DNA of 64,000 nucleotides. It comes from Sarcina sp. DSM 11001 (GTDB taxonomy: Bacteria > Bacillota > Clostridia > Lachnospirales > Lachnospiraceae). Position numbers and translations under genes: made by a program. This document shows positions 8,590-16,077 of this stretch, piece after piece. The DNA is taken from assembly GCF_900101015.1 (NCBI RefSeq), contig NZ_FNFZ01000001.1, positions 137,412-201,411 on the forward strand. Direction: 5' to 3'. Under the pieces are notes generated by a model. It was given only the letters and a program-made list of their open reading frames with translations, ran no database searches and was not told the DNA's origin. Within the stretch, counting starts at the first letter, position 1. Each line of letters starts with the position of its first letter.

Positions 8590-9423
8590 ATGGAAGAAGA
8601 AAGAAGGCGTCGGACGCGGGAACGGAAAGAAAAAAGGACCGCGGGACGGGAGGATATAAACAGCAGATTCAACAGAAACACAGCGGAACCTGATGAGAAC
8701 CGGATCGAAGGGCGCAATGCCGTGATCGAGGCTTATCGGGCCGGCAGGACCATAGAGAAGCTCTATCTGCTGGAGGGACCGGCGGAAGGCGCGATGCAGA
8801 CTGTCCTGCGCCTGGCAAAGGAAAAGAATACACCGGTCCGTTTTGTGACCAGGCAGCGGCTGGACCAGCTGTCCCAGACAGGCAAACATCAGGGAGTGAT
8901 CGCCCAGGCGGCGGCATTTCACTATGCCCAGATCGAAGAGCTTTTTGAAAAAGCTGCCGCAAAGGGAGAGGATCCTTTCTTTATCCTGCTCGATCAGATC
9001 GAGGATCCGCATAACCTGGGCGCCATTATCCGGACGGCAAACCTTGCCGGTGCCCACGGGGTCATCATCCCCAAGGACCGGGCGGCCGGCCTGACGGCGA
9101 CAGCGGCAAAGGCCTCCGCCGGAGCTATCCACTACACACCGGTCGTCAAAGTGACCAATCTTGCCCGGACGATGGAGGAACTGAAGCAAAAAGGCCTGTG
9201 GTTTGTCTGCGCGGATATGGATGGAACGCCGATGACCAGGCTGTCCATGACAGGTCCCATCGGTCTGGTCATAGGATCAGAGGGCAGCGGCGTGAGCCGG
9301 CTCGTAAAAGAAAAATGCGATATGACAGCCGCCATTCCCATGAAAGGGGAGATCGATTCCCTGAATGCGTCTGTTGCCGCCGGCATCCTGATGTACGAGA
9401 TCCTCAGGCAGAGGGAGCTGTAG
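8590..9423 (+). CDS. rlmB: 23S rRNA (guanosine-2'-O-)-methyltransferase, TrmH/RlmB family
   Basis: This SPOUT-class methyltransferase has a substrate-binding N-terminal domain (about 35-110, EGRNAVIEAYRAGR). The catalytic domain carries the three SPOUT motifs NLGAIIRTA, LVIGSEGSGVSRLV and IPMKGEIDSLNASVAAGILMYEIL. The family methylates G2251 of 23S rRNA in E. coli. Length is 277 residues with a charged N-terminal leader of about 30 residues. The nearest AGGAGG is 13 bases before the ATG, unusually far. Position between mrnC and sigH supports the call. Confidence 0.95.
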   Translation: MEEERRRRTRERKEKRTAGREDINSRFNRNTAEPDENRIEGRNAVIEAYRAGRTIEKLYLLEGPAEGAMQTVLRLAKEKNTPVRFVTRQRLDQLSQTGKHQGVIAQAAAFHYAQIEELFEKAAAKGEDPFFILLDQIEDPHNLGAIIRTANLAGAHGVIIPKDRAAGLTATAAKASAGAIHYTPVVKVTNLARTMEELKQKGLWFVCADMDGTPMTRLSMTGPIGLVIGSEGSGVSRLVKEKCDMTAAIPMKGEIDSLNASVAAGILMYEILRQREL

Positions 9424-9583
9424 TCACTGGATATTCTTTAGACATTCAGGCAGTCTGGCTGGTCCCGGGAACTTTTTAAAGGCCGCGGGAACCGGGGCTG
9501 TTTTTCGCTAGAACCGGAACTGATCATTAAAGATGAAATACGGCCGGAAAAAGGAATGGATAAGAGCTCAGGGAGGACAGTAC

Positions 9584-10249
9584 ATGAGACCGGAATACTA
9601 TGAAAAGCTGACGGATGATGAGCTTGTCGCGCTTTCCCATGAACAGGATGAGACCGCGACAGAGACGCTCATGAGCCGCTACAAGGGAATGGTCCGAAAC
9701 CGCGCCAGGTCTATGTTCATCCTGGGAGGAGAGTCAGAGGACCTGATCCAGGAGGGGATGATCGGGCTTTTTAAAGCGCTGAGGGATTATGACCGCGGCC
9801 GCGACGCAAGCTTTGCAACCTTTGCCGCGCTCTGTGTTTCCCGTCAGATGTACACTGCTGTACAGGCCTCCGGAAGAAAAAAGCACATGCCTCTGAATAC
9901 GGCAGTTTCCCTGAATGCCCCGCTGGGATCCCACGGAGGCAGGATGGACGATGACAGTGATGACCGTCCCGAGCTGGAGGAAGCACTTTCCGAGGAATCC
10001 GGCACACTTTTTTCGGGAAATTACGGTACGAATCCGGAGAAGGTCATGATCGACAGAGAAAACCTGGACCGGCTGCAGGCGCGGATCGAGACAGAACTCA
10101 GCCCGCTGGAGAAACAGGTCCTGGATCTCCATCTCACCGGCATGAACTATATCGAAATTGCCCGTATCCTCAACCGGGAGGAAAAATCCACAGACAATGC
10201 CCTGCAGCGTATCCGGGCAAAGGTCCGCAGCTGGAAGCAAGAGGGATGA
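9584..10249 (+). CDS. sigH: RNA polymerase sigma factor SigH (Spo0H-like)
   Basis: This sigma-70-family factor of 221 residues belongs to the SigH group, which directs early stationary-phase and sporulation transcription in Firmicutes. Region 2 is at about residues 20-95 (MSRYKGMVRNRAR, EDLIQEGMIGLFKALRDYD). Region 4 is at about 165-215 (LSPLEKQVLDLHLTGMNYIEIARILNR). The linker contains an acidic insertion (GGRMDDDSDDRPE). ATG 9584 has GGGAGG seven bases upstream; an ATG at 9533 lacks this. The cysS-mrnC-rlmB-sigH context matches Bacillus, except that yacP is missing. Confidence 0.92.
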   Translation: MRPEYYEKLTDDELVALSHEQDETATETLMSRYKGMVRNRARSMFILGGESEDLIQEGMIGLFKALRDYDRGRDASFATFAALCVSRQMYTAVQASGRKKHMPLNTAVSLNAPLGSHGGRMDDDSDDRPELEEALSEESGTLFSGNYGTNPEKVMIDRENLDRLQARIETELSPLEKQVLDLHLTGMNYIEIARILNREEKSTDNALQRIRAKVRSWKQEG

Positions 10250-10334
10250 TTACAGGGATAATTACAGGTCAAGCCCCGGCCGGAGGCCGATAAAGCCGAT
10301 GGAGCCGATGGCATCGAAGGATAAGGAAGAGTAC

Positions 10335-10934
10335 ATGTACAGTTTTTTTGCGACGATCTCCAGAATGAAATATATAGAAAGATGGGCCCTGATGCGCAGC
10401 TCCCGTCCGGAAAACCTCTCTGAGCATGCTCTGGAGGTGGCTTCGATCGCCCATGTCCTGTGCACGATCGGAAACCTGCGTTATGGCAGAAGTCTTGACG
10501 CAGACCGGGCCGCTGTCATCGGTCTGTATCACGATGCGACGGAGATCATCACCGGTGACATGCCGACTCCCGTCAAATATCACAACCGGGATATCCGGCG
10601 GGCCTATAAAGATGTGGAAGAGGCTGCCGCGCGGAGGCTGATCGAGCTTCTGCCGGAAGACCTGCGGGGCGTTTACGAGCAGATCCTGCTCCCGGAAACA
10701 GGGGAAAATGGCGATGGGGAGAAATACCTGCTCCGGCTTGTCAAAGCTGCGGACAAACTCTCTGCCCTGATCAAGTGCATTGAAGAGGAGAATGCCGGAA
10801 ACGCCGAATTCAGGACCGCCAGGCAGACGATCCGGGATACTCTCAGGGAAATGTCTGAGGAACTCCCCGAAATAGAGGATTTCTGCAGGGAGTTTCTGCC
10901 CGCTTATGGAAAGACCCTGGATGAGCTGCTGTAG
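10335..10934 (+). CDS. yfbR: YfbR-like 5'-deoxynucleotidase (HD domain)
   Basis: The product is a 199-residue HD-domain hydrolase, the same length as E. coli YfbR, which removes phosphate from deoxynucleoside 5'-monophosphates. Metal ligands are visible in order: R-x-x-NLSEHALEVA, the HD pair in GLYHDATEIITGDMPTPVKY, and a late D in KAADKLSALIKC. The start was set at ATG 10335 after AAGGAAGA; an in-frame ATG at 10308 is possible. Two GGGAT-ATTACAGG repeats lie in the gap to sigH. Confidence 0.88.
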   Translation: MYSFFATISRMKYIERWALMRSSRPENLSEHALEVASIAHVLCTIGNLRYGRSLDADRAAVIGLYHDATEIITGDMPTPVKYHNRDIRRAYKDVEEAAARRLIELLPEDLRGVYEQILLPETGENGDGEKYLLRLVKAADKLSALIKCIEEENAGNAEFRTARQTIRDTLREMSEELPEIEDFCREFLPAYGKTLDELL

Positions 10935-11000
10935 TATTGCCCTGCAGTAATCCTTTACCGGATTGTTTCCGGGATCAAATTATTGCGGGTTTTGAGTTCA

Positions 11001-11147
11001 GCACTGACGTACAGAGCTGACATACAGAGCTGACAAGGACTGACATTCAGCACTGACGTACAGCGCTGAAATACAGGACTGACATACAGCACTGACGTAC
11101 AGAGCTGACATACAACACTGACATACAGTACTGACATACAGGACTGA
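11001..11147. repeat. 13-nt tandem repeat upstream of trmD
   Basis: About eleven units of the form NNCTGACATACAG fill the gap between the YfbR-like gene and trmD. Most units differ at one to three positions. The array stops about 15 bp before the trmD start, leaving a normal GGGAGGGAG ribosome site. Confidence 0.85.
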
Positions 11148-11162
11148 GGGAGGGAGTGTCGG

Positions 11163-11975
11163 TTGAAAATATCTGTTCTCACCATGATGCCCGGCCTGTT
11201 CGGGGATTTTTTAAAGGGACCGGTCATTGAAAGGGCGGTCCGGAAGGGCGCGCTGGAAGTCCAGATCATCGATATCCGCAATTATGCACCGGGCAGCTTT
11301 CGCCATATTGATGATTCCCCTTTTGGAGGAGGGGCGGGGATGGTCATGCGCTGTCAGCCGGTTCTGGATGCTCTGCGGGCCTGCAGAGGAGAGGAGATAC
11401 CCTCATCAACAGTGGATACGTCTGAAGAAACAGGAAAGACGATGACATCAGAAGCTGAAAGGGGATTGCCGGAGAAGATAGATATGTCGTCAGCTTCCCA
11501 CACGGTCATCCTGGCTCCTGCGGGGATCCCTTATACCCAGAAGAAGGCCCATGAACTTGCAAAGGAGGATCATCTGATCCTGGTCTGCGGCCATTATGAG
11601 GGTATGGACGCCCGCATTTATCCTCATGCTGACGAAATGATCTCCATCGGCGATTATGTCCTGACGGGCGGAGAACTTGCTGCCCAGGTGGTCATCGATT
11701 CTGTCGTCCGTCTGCTGCCGGGGAGCCTGCGGGAGGCCAGCACGGTGGAAGAATCCTTTGAAAACGGGCTCCTGGAGTATCCGCAGTACACACAGCCCGC
11801 TGTCTACGAGGGAGAAGCTGTCCCCGAAGTGCTGCGGTCGGGCGACCATGAACGCATCCGCAAATGGCGCCTGCAGCAGTCTCTGCTGCTGACAAAAAAG
11901 GTGCGGCCTGATCTTTTCGCGGCCCATGATCTGACAGAGGAGGAAAAGCACCTGCTGGAAGAAGCGGAAGGTTAA
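11163..11975 (+). CDS. trmD: tRNA (guanine-N1)-methyltransferase
   Basis: TrmD methylates G37 of tRNAs that have G36 and so prevents frameshifting. The protein is 270 residues and starts with TTG (KISVLTMMPGLF follows) after GGGAGGGAG. The knotted SAM site is visible as ILAPAGIPYTQ, LVCGHYEGMDARI and SIGDYVLTGGELAAQVVIDSV, and the C-terminal PQYTQPAVY is present. An insertion of about 25 residues (about 82-108, rich in S, T and E) separates LDALRAC from the SAM domain. Neither rimM nor rplS, common neighbours, is here. Confidence 0.96.
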   Translation: MKISVLTMMPGLFGDFLKGPVIERAVRKGALEVQIIDIRNYAPGSFRHIDDSPFGGGAGMVMRCQPVLDALRACRGEEIPSSTVDTSEETGKTMTSEAERGLPEKIDMSSASHTVILAPAGIPYTQKKAHELAKEDHLILVCGHYEGMDARIYPHADEMISIGDYVLTGGELAAQVVIDSVVRLLPGSLREASTVEESFENGLLEYPQYTQPAVYEGEAVPEVLRSGDHERIRKWRLQQSLLLTKKVRPDLFAAHDLTEEEKHLLEEAEG

Positions 11976-12057
11976 CGTACGAAGCAATGATTCCGCCCCT
12001 CGAGGGGGCGTGTACAAAAACAGCGGAAGAATGATCCAGGGAAAATGCAAAAAAGCA

Positions 12058-12088
12058 TTGACGTGAGAAAGAATAAGTGTTATATAAT
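12058..12088 (+). promoter_or_regulatory. Promoter of the DnaJ-like gene
   Basis: TTGACG (12058-12063) and TATATAAT (12081-12088) with a 17-19 nt spacer form a good housekeeping promoter. Transcription would start near 12095, leaving a leader of about 175 nt. No CIRCE element was found. Confidence 0.7.
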
Positions 12089-12114
12089 ATATATAACAAA
12101 TAGTAAGAAAATTG

Positions 12115-12222
12115 CGACGGCGCGGCCGCGTGCATACGGAAGAGAGCCGGATGCGCGCGGCCGTGTGTCGATAATACCTGTCAGTTGATTACTCTGCCAG
12201 CAAGGGGACGTCAATTCGACGT
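12115..12222 (+). promoter_or_regulatory. Structured 5' leader of the DnaJ-like gene
   Basis: A long GC-rich hairpin spans 12115-12170 (CGGCCGCGTGCAT pairing with ATGCGCGCGGCCG, closed by CGAC/GTCG). A second small hairpin follows at 12208-12222 (ACGTC/GACGT). There is no U tract after either. The first would be very stable. It could act on message stability or translation of this chaperone gene. Confidence 0.5.
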
Positions 12223-12270
12223 TAATACTATATCAGTATGGAGACCTCGGACAGAAGGGAGGTGAAGAGC

Positions 12271-13509
12271 ATGGCGGAATACAGAAAACAGAAAGAAAAG
12301 GATCTGTATGCAATTCTCGGTGTACCGAAGACTGCGGATGAAGCGCAGATCAAGAAAGCATATAGAAAACTGGCTAAAAAATACCACCCGGATATGAATA
12401 CCGGTAATACAGAAGCGGAAAACAGATTTAAGGATATTTCAGAGGCCAATGCGATCCTCAGCGACGCGGAAAAACGAAAGATCTACGATGAATTCGGCTA
12501 TGCGGCTTTTGAGAGCGGAATGGACCCCAAGGAATATGCAAAACGGATGAAGGAGGCGCAGGCAGCCGGTTTCGGCCATGGCGGCGCAGGTTCATACGGC
12601 GGTTTCCGCGGTTTTGGGCCGGATGGCTTCGAGGGCGCTTTCGGCGGTTTCGGAGGCGGCCGGGGAGGCTTTGGAAACGGAAAAGGCGGGAAGACAGGGT
12701 TTTTCCGCAATGGCGACGGCAGTTACACGAGCTTTCACTTTGAGGGAGGAGAAGAGGGAGATTACGGGAACCTCTTTGAAGAGCTTCTCAGAAACGCCGG
12801 AGCAGGCGGAGCAGCTGCCGGGGCAGGAGGCTTCGGACAGGGCGGATCCCGCACCGGAAGTTTCTTTACAGGAGGAAGCCGCGGATCTACAGGAGGATAT
12901 ACGGGAGCAGGAGGCTTTGGAGGAGCATCGGGCTTTCAGGAGAATGCGCAGAACCTGGACGCGGAGATCCCGGTCAGGGTCAGTTTCGAGGAATCCGTTC
13001 TGGGATGTGACAGGAATATCCGCCTGCAGAAAGAGGATGGCAGCGGGACACAGACCCTGAGGGTTCGCATTCCCGCAGGCATTGCTGACGGAAAAACTGT
13101 CAGGCTCCGCGGTAAAGGGCATGTCTCCGCTGATGGAAACAGAAGAGGAGATCTGCTGTTGAGAGTGAGCGTGGACGAGGACAGGAATTACTCCAGAAAG
13201 GGGCAGGATCTCTATACGTCGGTCAGCGTACCTTTTACAACAGCCGTACTCGGAGGAGAGGCGCAGGTACAGCTGCCGGGAGGAAAGAAGATCATGTGCA
13301 AAGTGCCGGCGGGCACGGATGCAGGAAAGAAGATCAGGATCAGAGGTAAAGGAGTCCATGCGGAAAAGAGCAGCGCCATGCCCGGTGATCTCTATGTCAC
13401 TGTGCAGGTGCAGGTGCCTGCTGATCTGACGGATGCGGAGGTCAGGAAGCTGAAGGAGTTTGAGGCTATGGTAGGCGCGCGCCGGAAAGGGCAGGAGAGG
13501 ACTGCGTAA
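12271..13509 (+). CDS. DnaJ-class co-chaperone lacking the zinc finger (CbpA-like)
   Basis: The 412-residue protein has a J domain at about 10-75 with HPD at 39-41. A long Gly/Phe-rich region (about 95-230) comes next, then two C-terminal substrate-binding beta domains (IPVRVSFEESVLGCDRNIRL; VSVPFTTAVLGGEAQVQLPGG). No CxxCxGxG repeats occur, so it is a type II J-protein, stimulating a DnaK ATPase. The Gly-rich part is longer than usual. ATG 12271 follows GGGAGG at eight bases; an ATG at 12238 lacks one. No dnaK or grpE is adjacent. Confidence 0.9.
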   Translation: MAEYRKQKEKDLYAILGVPKTADEAQIKKAYRKLAKKYHPDMNTGNTEAENRFKDISEANAILSDAEKRKIYDEFGYAAFESGMDPKEYAKRMKEAQAAGFGHGGAGSYGGFRGFGPDGFEGAFGGFGGGRGGFGNGKGGKTGFFRNGDGSYTSFHFEGGEEGDYGNLFEELLRNAGAGGAAAGAGGFGQGGSRTGSFFTGGSRGSTGGYTGAGGFGGASGFQENAQNLDAEIPVRVSFEESVLGCDRNIRLQKEDGSGTQTLRVRIPAGIADGKTVRLRGKGHVSADGNRRGDLLLRVSVDEDRNYSRKGQDLYTSVSVPFTTAVLGGEAQVQLPGGKKIMCKVPAGTDAGKKIRIRGKGVHAEKSSAMPGDLYVTVQVQVPADLTDAEVRKLKEFEAMVGARRKGQERTA

Positions 13510-13519
13510 AGAGGGGAGG

Positions 13520-13542
13520 CGGGCACACATCAGCCCGATTTT
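13520..13542 (+). terminator. Terminator of the DnaJ-like gene
   Basis: CGGGC-8 nt-GCCCG followed by ATTTTC, 11 bp after the stop codon. The stem is short. Confidence 0.55.
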
Positions 13543-13565
13543 CTCACGTCTGTGCATGGCTGTGA

Positions 13566-13732
13566 CTGATTGGAGACGCAATTCGCCATGCCGACAGGTT
13601 CACAAACATTTCATGTTTGTTCACTGTCGCGGCATTCGCCGTATACAGACGTTTGATCATCCTTCCGCTGGTGTGCGAGCACCCCATCGTCAGTCTGATC
13701 AAACGTCTGTGCATGGCTCATTGCTACACGCA
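13566..13732 (-). repeat. Structured element, copy 1
   Basis: Read on the minus strand, this segment aligns with 46706-46868 through four blocks. These are TAGCAATGAGCCATGC, ATACGGCGAATGCCGC, CCTGTCGGCATGGCG and ATTGCG. Between the blocks, stems differ in sequence but stay paired. A 15-bp stem (ACAGACGTTTGATCA and its complement, plus 13694-13708 and 13644-13658) replaces a 10-bp stem in copy 2. ACAAACA/TGTTTGT replaces ACGGC/GCCGT. The copy lies between the terminators of two convergent genes, isolated from both. No ORF. Confidence 0.75.
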
Positions 13733-13766
13733 AAAACCGGGCTGCAGGGTATTCCCTGCAGCCCGG
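13732..13766 (-). terminator. Terminator of the acyl-CoA dehydrogenase gene
   Basis: A perfect 13-bp stem (CCGGGCTGCAGGG, plus 13737-13749, with 13754-13766) is followed on the minus strand by five T. Confidence 0.9.
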
Positions 13767-13807
13767 TCTTGTATTCGGGACTGTTGAAGTACAGTCGGTG
13801 GTAATGA

Positions 13808-14953
13808 TTAGCGGAGCATGCTTCCGGACATAACCATCTTCTGGACTTCGTTGGTGCCTTCGTAGATCTCAGTGATCTTGACGTCACGGAGCAGACGCTC
13901 TACGCCGTACTCACGGCAGTAGCCGTAGCCGCCCATGTACTGGACTGCGTGACGGCAGACATCGTTAGCCATAGCGGAAGCGAACATCTTAGCCTGTGCA
14001 GCAAAGAAGCCATAGTTCTCGTGATTGTCCTTTGCGACAGCTGCCTGCCAGGTCAGGAGACGAGCGGCATTGATGTTGGCCTGATCCTCAGCCATACGGA
14101 ACTGGGTGTTCTGGAAAGCAGTGATGGGCTTGCCGAACTGTTTACGCTCTTTGCAGTACTTGATGGCTGCATCGAGAGCACCCTGTGCAAGACCGACAGA
14201 CTGTGCAGCGATACCGATACGGCCGCCGTCGAGAGCCTGCATAGCAATCTTGAAGCCAGTGCCTTCCTTGCCGAGCATATCATCTTTGTGGACGCGGACG
14301 TTGTTGTAGTAAACTTCCGCGTTGGAAGCTGCGCGGATACCCATACGCTTGATGTCGGGCTGGACTTCCAGGCCGGGGGTATTCCTGTCAACCATGAATG
14401 CGGACATGCCCTTGTGTGCAGGGAGGGACTTGTCGGTCAGAGCGAATACCAGGAAGGTATCAGCAAAACCGGAGTTGGTGGTGAAGATCTTGGAACCATT
14501 GATGACATAGTAGTCGCCATCCTTCTCAGCGGTTGTGACGGCGCCTGCGACGTCGGAACCGGCGTTCGGCTCGGTCAGGCCGAAGCAGCCGATCTTGCTT
14601 CCGTCCACGAGGGGACGAAGCCATTTCTCTTTCTGCTCGGGGGTAGCGTACTGCTCAATGATCGAAGCGCAAAGAGAAGTATGAACAGAAATTGTGATGC
14701 TGGTGCTGCCGCAGACTTTTGCGACTTCTTCCATCAGCAGGCAGTAGGTCAGATAATCCATGCCTGTGCCACCGACTTCCTCACTGAAAGGAACGCCGAA
14801 GAAGCCAAGCTCCATCATCTTTTTGACCATATCCATGTTCATCTCTTCCTTCTCGTCCATCTCCTCAGCGATGGGAGCGATCTGTTCCTGAGCGAACTTA
14901 CGGAAAAGCTCCTGCATATCTTTCTGCTCGTCTGTCAGCTGAAAATTAACCAT
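13808..14953 (-). CDS. bcd: Short-chain acyl-CoA dehydrogenase (butyryl-CoA dehydrogenase type)
   Basis: This FAD enzyme of 381 residues is closest in pattern to clostridial butyryl-CoA dehydrogenase, which reduces crotonyl-CoA in butyrate formation together with EtfAB. Signatures are CFGLTEPNAGSDV and, near the end, KITEIYEGTNEVQ with catalytic Glu at about 365. The start was set at ATG 14953, five bases after AGGAGG; a GTG or ATG 15 bp upstream is weaker. EtfA/EtfB, thiolase and crotonase genes are not adjacent, so the gene is alone here. Its promoter carries two palindromes. Substrate chain length is inferred. Confidence 0.88.
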   Translation of the reverse strand: MVNFQLTDEQKDMQELFRKFAQEQIAPIAEEMDEKEEMNMDMVKKMMELGFFGVPFSEEVGGTGMDYLTYCLLMEEVAKVCGSTSITISVHTSLCASIIEQYATPEQKEKWLRPLVDGSKIGCFGLTEPNAGSDVAGAVTTAEKDGDYYVINGSKIFTTNSGFADTFLVFALTDKSLPAHKGMSAFMVDRNTPGLEVQPDIKRMGIRAASNAEVYYNNVRVHKDDMLGKEGTGFKIAMQALDGGRIGIAAQSVGLAQGALDAAIKYCKERKQFGKPITAFQNTQFRMAEDQANINAARLLTWQAAVAKDNHENYGFFAAQAKMFASAMANDVCRHAVQYMGGYGYCREYGVERLLRDVKITEIYEGTNEVQKMVMSGSMLR

Positions 14954-14984
14954 AAATGCCTCCTTCAATCATGTGTGTACCGCC

Positions 14985-15053
14985 GTCACAATATGTGACC
15001 GGCCTAAAATTTACTCCATTAATTAGCATACTAATTAATTCAATAGAATGCAA
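14985..15053 (-). promoter_or_regulatory. bcd promoter with two palindromic operator candidates
   Basis: On the minus strand TTGCAT (plus 15048-15053), 17 nt, TATGCT (plus 15025-15030). A perfect palindrome with 9-bp arms ATTAATTAG/CTAATTAAT around CATA (15018-15039) covers the -10. A second, GTCACA-ATA-TGTGAC (14985-14999), lies about 20 nt past the start point. The first looks like a repressor site. The second resembles half sites of CRP/FNR-class regulators. Neither regulator is known. Confidence 0.6.
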
Positions 15054-15168
15054 GATTTTTTTGGAAGATTTATTACTAAAAATCTTATGTTTATTTTGTA
15101 CAATATGTGTATGGACAAATAAATACGAAAAGACTTCTCCCTTATTTGTGCAATATGGACAAAGAGAG

Positions 15169-15867
15169 TCAGCTGATCCGCAGCATCTGATACCCTATGC
15201 CGATATGGGTCTCGATCAGGGAGAAGTCCGGCTGGGCTGCCTTGAGCTTTTTGCGCAGGGAGGTCATGTAGACGCGGAGGGAGATGATGTCGGTCTCCAC
15301 TCCGCCTCCCCAGATCTGGTCGATGATGTAGGAGTGGGTCAGGACCTTCCCGACATTGGCGCACAGGAGGGTCAGAAGCCGGTATTCGATCGCGGTCAGG
15401 CGGACTTCCTTTCCCGCGAGCGTGACCTGCCGGGAAGTGTAGTCGATGGAGAGATCTCCATTGGTAAAGACCGGATTCTCCTCGCGGCCCGCGCGGATGT
15501 ACTGCATGCGCCGCTGGGCAGCCCGGATGCGGGCGAGCAGCTCCTCGATGGAGAAAGGCTTAGTGAGATAGTCATCCGCCCCGCTGTCCAGAGCCGCGAT
15601 CTTGTCGCTGTCCTCACCCCTTGCGCTGATGATAATGATGACGGCGCCTGACCAGGTGCGGATCGTCCGGATGACTTCGATCCCGTCTATGTCCGGCAGT
15701 CCCAGATCCAGAAGGATCAGGTCCGGGTGGTGGGAGGCGCACAGGGAGATCGCTTCGTTCCCTGTGCCCGCGCTTATGTAGTTGTATTGATTGAGCTTCA
15801 GAGTGGTCGTAATGAGACTGGACACCGATCTGTCATCTTCAACCACCAGTATTTTCATCTCATTCAT
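15169..15867 (-). CDS. kdpE: KdpE-like response regulator (OmpR family)
   Basis: The 232-residue protein has a receiver domain (residues 4-118, phosphoacceptor D54 in LILLDLGLPD, conserved K in YLTKPF). An OmpR-type winged helix follows (about 135-230, RLTAIEYRLLTLLCANVGKVLTH). The pattern is that of KdpE. It is the last gene of the K+ operon, 210 bp after the kinase. AAAGGAA precedes ATG 15867. In E. coli KdpE activates kdpFABC; here the likely target is the ktr operon itself, where GTTAAA repeats are seen. Short ATAACACCAT repeats lie in the gap before it. Confidence 0.85.
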   Translation of the reverse strand: MNEMKILVVEDDRSVSSLITTTLKLNQYNYISAGTGNEAISLCASHHPDLILLDLGLPDIDGIEVIRTIRTWSGAVIIIISARGEDSDKIAALDSGADDYLTKPFSIEELLARIRAAQRRMQYIRAGREENPVFTNGDLSIDYTSRQVTLAGKEVRLTAIEYRLLTLLCANVGKVLTHSYIIDQIWGGGVETDIISLRVYMTSLRKKLKAAQPDFSLIETHIGIGYQMLRIS

Positions 15868-16077
15868 GAAGTGTTCCTTTCGTTGAGCAGCGGCAAGGCC
15901 CTGTCTGCGGAGCTTTGGGCGCAGGGGACTGAAATTCGACTGATACTGCCGCGCTCTTCTTATTATAACACCATCGGGCCATAACACCATGGATTCTTAC
16001 ACCATATACTGCCTTTTAACAGGCAGACTTTTGGCGGAAAGTGATGAGAGCCGCAAGAGAATTGCAGTTATTTATTC

